Assembly (NCBI GenBank): GCA_028293465.1
Contig: JAQGOT010000564.1
Coordinates: 1 to 7,285, forward strand
Length of the DNA: 7,285 nucleotides
Direction of reading: 5' to 3'
Source of the DNA: Pedosphaera sp.
Lineage (GTDB): Bacteria > Verrucomicrobiota > Verrucomicrobiia > Limisphaerales > Pedosphaeraceae
The translations under genes and the position numbers were made by a program. This document shows positions 5,838 to 7,285 of this stretch, in pieces. The stretch's first letter is position 1; each line of letters begins with the position of its first letter. Below the pieces are notes generated by a model. That model was not told the DNA's origin. It ran no database searches and saw only the letters and a list, made by a program, of their open reading frames with translations.

Positions 5838-6859
5838 ACCGCCTCCCATTCAAGCTTGCACGCAGCCTCGCCACGCTGTCGATGCTGTTTGCCGCGTGGA
5901 CATCACCAGCGGAGACTTTTCAATTGCCCACCGCCAATCGTGCGCTGTTCGAAAAAGGTGGCGAGGAGCGCTTTTTCGTCGGCACCGTTGGTAAACCTTG
6001 GACCAGCGGCACCTTCGGTTGCGTCCGGTCCGATGGCTGGCAGATTCACGAAGGGCTCGACATCCGCTGCCTGCAACGGAACAAACGCGGTGAACCGATT
6101 GACCCGGTGATGGCCACCGCGGATGGCACGGTGGCATACATCAACACCCGGCCCTCCCTTTCAAATTATGGCAATTACGTCATCCTGCGACACCAAATCG
6201 AGGGATTGGATATCTACTCACTCTATGCGCACTTACAGAGCGTCACCGACGGTTTGAAGGTGGGCCAGTCGGTCCGGGCGGGCGAACAGATCGGGATCTT
6301 GGGACGCACGGCCAACACCCACGAGGGAATTTCGAAGGAGCGCGCGCATGTGCATTTTGAATTGAATCTGTTGGTGAACGATCATTTCGCCGAGTGGTTC
6401 AAAAAGAACTCTCCCGGCCAGCGGAACGACCATGGCAATTGGAATGGCCAGAACCTGAACGGCCTCGATCCGCGCCTGATTTTGCTGGAGCAGCAGAGGC
6501 TCGGCAATAAATTCAGCCTCGTAAATTATATCAGCTCGGAAACCGAGCTTTGTCGCGTGTTCGTGCGAGATACCAACTTTCAATGGCTGAAGCGCTATCC
6601 CCTGTTGGTGAAGTCCAATCCCACCACGGAAAAAGAAGGTGTGGCCGGCTATGAAATCGCCTTGGATTACAACGGCGTGGCCATCGAACTGATCCCGCGG
6701 TCCGCTTCGGAGATCAAAGGCAAAGGCAAGTTCGTCCTTCGCTCGGTGAACGAAACCGAGCAGAAGAAAAATCCCGGACGGCGTTTGGTGACCCAGAAGA
6801 GCGGCCGCTGGGAACTCACCAGCCACGGGCTGAACCTTCTGGAACTGCTTACTTACTGA
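5834..6859 (+). CDS. Secreted M23/LytM-family metallopeptidase
   Basis: Encodes 341 residues. A signal peptide (basic start, hydrophobic core, SPA at 24-26) implies export. The M23 fold spans about residues 45-190. The zinc ligands are H72 and D76 in HEGLDI and H174 in the HVHFE motif; the catalytic His residues are H133 in YAHL and H172. TADGTVAYI, NYGNYVILRH and KVGQSVRAGEQIGILGRT are the usual strands of the fold. All active residues are present, so it should cleave peptide cross-links in peptidoglycan or a related envelope substrate; members with a degenerate site that only activate amidases are excluded. The last 140 residues (about 200-341) form an extra region I do not recognise. Its start overlaps the lipoprotein stop by ATGA and has a good ribosome binding site. 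The lipoprotein may anchor, guide or inhibit it. No T-tract terminator is visible downstream, only a GC-rich inverted region at 6862-6882. Confidence 0.93.
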   Translation: MNRLPFKLARSLATLSMLFAAWTSPAETFQLPTANRALFEKGGEERFFVGTVGKPWTSGTFGCVRSDGWQIHEGLDIRCLQRNKRGEPIDPVMATADGTVAYINTRPSLSNYGNYVILRHQIEGLDIYSLYAHLQSVTDGLKVGQSVRAGEQIGILGRTANTHEGISKERAHVHFELNLLVNDHFAEWFKKNSPGQRNDHGNWNGQNLNGLDPRLILLEQQRLGNKFSLVNYISSETELCRVFVRDTNFQWLKRYPLLVKSNPTTEKEGVAGYEIALDYNGVAIELIPRSASEIKGKGKFVLRSVNETEQKKNPGRRLVTQKSGRWELTSHGLNLLELLTY

Positions 6860-6914
6860 CCCGCCCCGGGCCAAGCCCCGGCTCAGCACGCAGCCGCCCG
6901 CTCGTCAAAAATCA

Positions 6915-6943
6915 TTGGCGGTTTCCAGAATCTCGGCTAGTAT
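6915..6943 (+). promoter_or_regulatory. Possible sigma70-type promoter for the pseudopilin-like gene
   Basis: TTGGCG (6915-6920) and TAGTAT (6938-6943) are 17 bases apart, each matching the consensus at four of six positions. Transcription would start near 6950, about 24 bases before the ATG at 6974. The quality of the hexamers is moderate; the exact 17-base spacing and the correct placement in a 114-bp gap support it. Confidence 0.45.
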
Positions 6944-6973
6944 TGCGATTGTTCACGAACGATCCGAGTGGTC

Positions 6974-7285
6974 ATGAAGAAACCCCGCTGCTGCCATCGC
7001 GGAACACTCCCTGCCGGGTGCCAGGCAGCCTTTACGTTGATCGAGTTGCTGGTGGTCATCGCCATCATTGCCATCCTCGCTTCCCTCCTCCTGCCCGCAC
7101 TGACACGCGCCAAGTCCCAGGCCCTCAGCGTGGCCTGCCTGAACAATGTCAAACAACTGGAGGTTTGTTGGCATCTCTACGCGCTGGATTACAACGATAT
7201 CCTGCCACCCAACAACTTTGTTTATGATATCCTCTCGAACACGCCAATCGATGAAGGGGGTTCCTGGTGCACGAACCTCGCTCCG
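6974..7285 (+). CDS. Prepilin-type N-terminal cleavage/methylation protein, 5' part
   Basis: Open from the ATG at 6974 to the window edge, 104 codons with no stop. Residues 20-36 read FTLIELLVVIAIIAILA, the class III signal and N-terminal helix of type IV pilin or type II secretion pseudopilins, followed by SLLLPAL. Glu24 is the conserved fifth residue of the mature form. The residue before the cleavage site is Ala19, where Gly is usual. The sequence after the helix, RAKSQALSVACLNNVKQLEV, then WHLYALDYNDILPPNN, matches the large verrucomicrobial and planctomycete family of prepilin-like exported proteins, which often occur in many copies per genome. The leader is 19 residues and has three Cys (6, 7 and 16), unusual for a pilin leader. 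An in-frame GTG at 6968 is an alternative start. Its specific partner is unknown. Confidence 0.88.
   Translation, partial: MKKPRCCHRGTLPAGCQAAFTLIELLVVIAIIAILASLLLPALTRAKSQALSVACLNNVKQLEVCWHLYALDYNDILPPNNFVYDILSNTPIDEGGSWCTNLAP

Noticed and set aside
6862..6882. GC-rich inverted region after the M23 gene as a terminator
   Set aside because: Only a five-pair stem (CCGGG/CCCGG) can be drawn cleanly and no T tract follows, so I did not list it as a terminator.
1..7285. A mobile element, defence island, CRISPR array or biosynthetic cluster
   Set aside because: No repeats arrays, integrase or transposase, toxin-antitoxin pair or restriction gene is present; gene content is housekeeping plus envelope.

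Overview
This window looks like ordinary chromosomal DNA from a Verrucomicrobiota bacterium, perhaps of the Pedosphaera/Limisphaerales type. That placement is an inference. It rests on a moderately GC-rich composition, a planctomycete/verrucomicrobial-style prepilin-like protein at the right edge, an Ebo-type TatD hydrolase at the left edge, and the near absence of Shine-Dalgarno sequences. I see no phage, transposon, CRISPR, rRNA or tRNA signature, and no cluster that looks like a new multi-gene system.

Layout. The left edge (2-450, +) holds the C-terminal part of a TatD-family metal-dependent hydrolase. A single-base deletion near 325 breaks its reading frame. It converges on a block of four minus-strand genes, which in transcription order are cysK (4799-3816), rho (3579-2455), a WYL-domain regulator (2350-1343) and a DUF4197 exported protein (1251-457). 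Gaps of 236, 104 and 91 bp separate them. A likely intrinsic terminator follows cysK, and a good sigma70-type promoter precedes the DUF4197 gene, so the block is probably several transcription units and not one operon. The sequence 4800-5116 contains no convincing gene.

A 34-residue, very basic protein is encoded at 5267-5163 on the minus strand and is followed by a textbook terminator at 5117-5142. It diverges, with only 45 bp between start codons, from a plus-strand pair: a lipoprotein with a domain resembling the SecD P1 head (5313-5837), and a secreted M23/LytM peptidase (5834-6859). The two overlap by an ATGA and should be translationally coupled. They probably act together in the envelope, though their specific job is unknown. 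The right edge (6974-7285) carries the start of a prepilin-like protein behind a plausible promoter.

Functionally the window combines housekeeping genes (transcription termination by Rho, cysteine synthesis by CysK) with envelope proteins (DUF4197, lipoprotein, M23 peptidase, pseudopilin-like protein) and one regulator of unknown target. The items most worth checking are the frameshift in the TatD gene, the tiny basic protein, the SecD-P1-like lipoprotein coupled to a peptidase, and the structured leader between cysK and rho.
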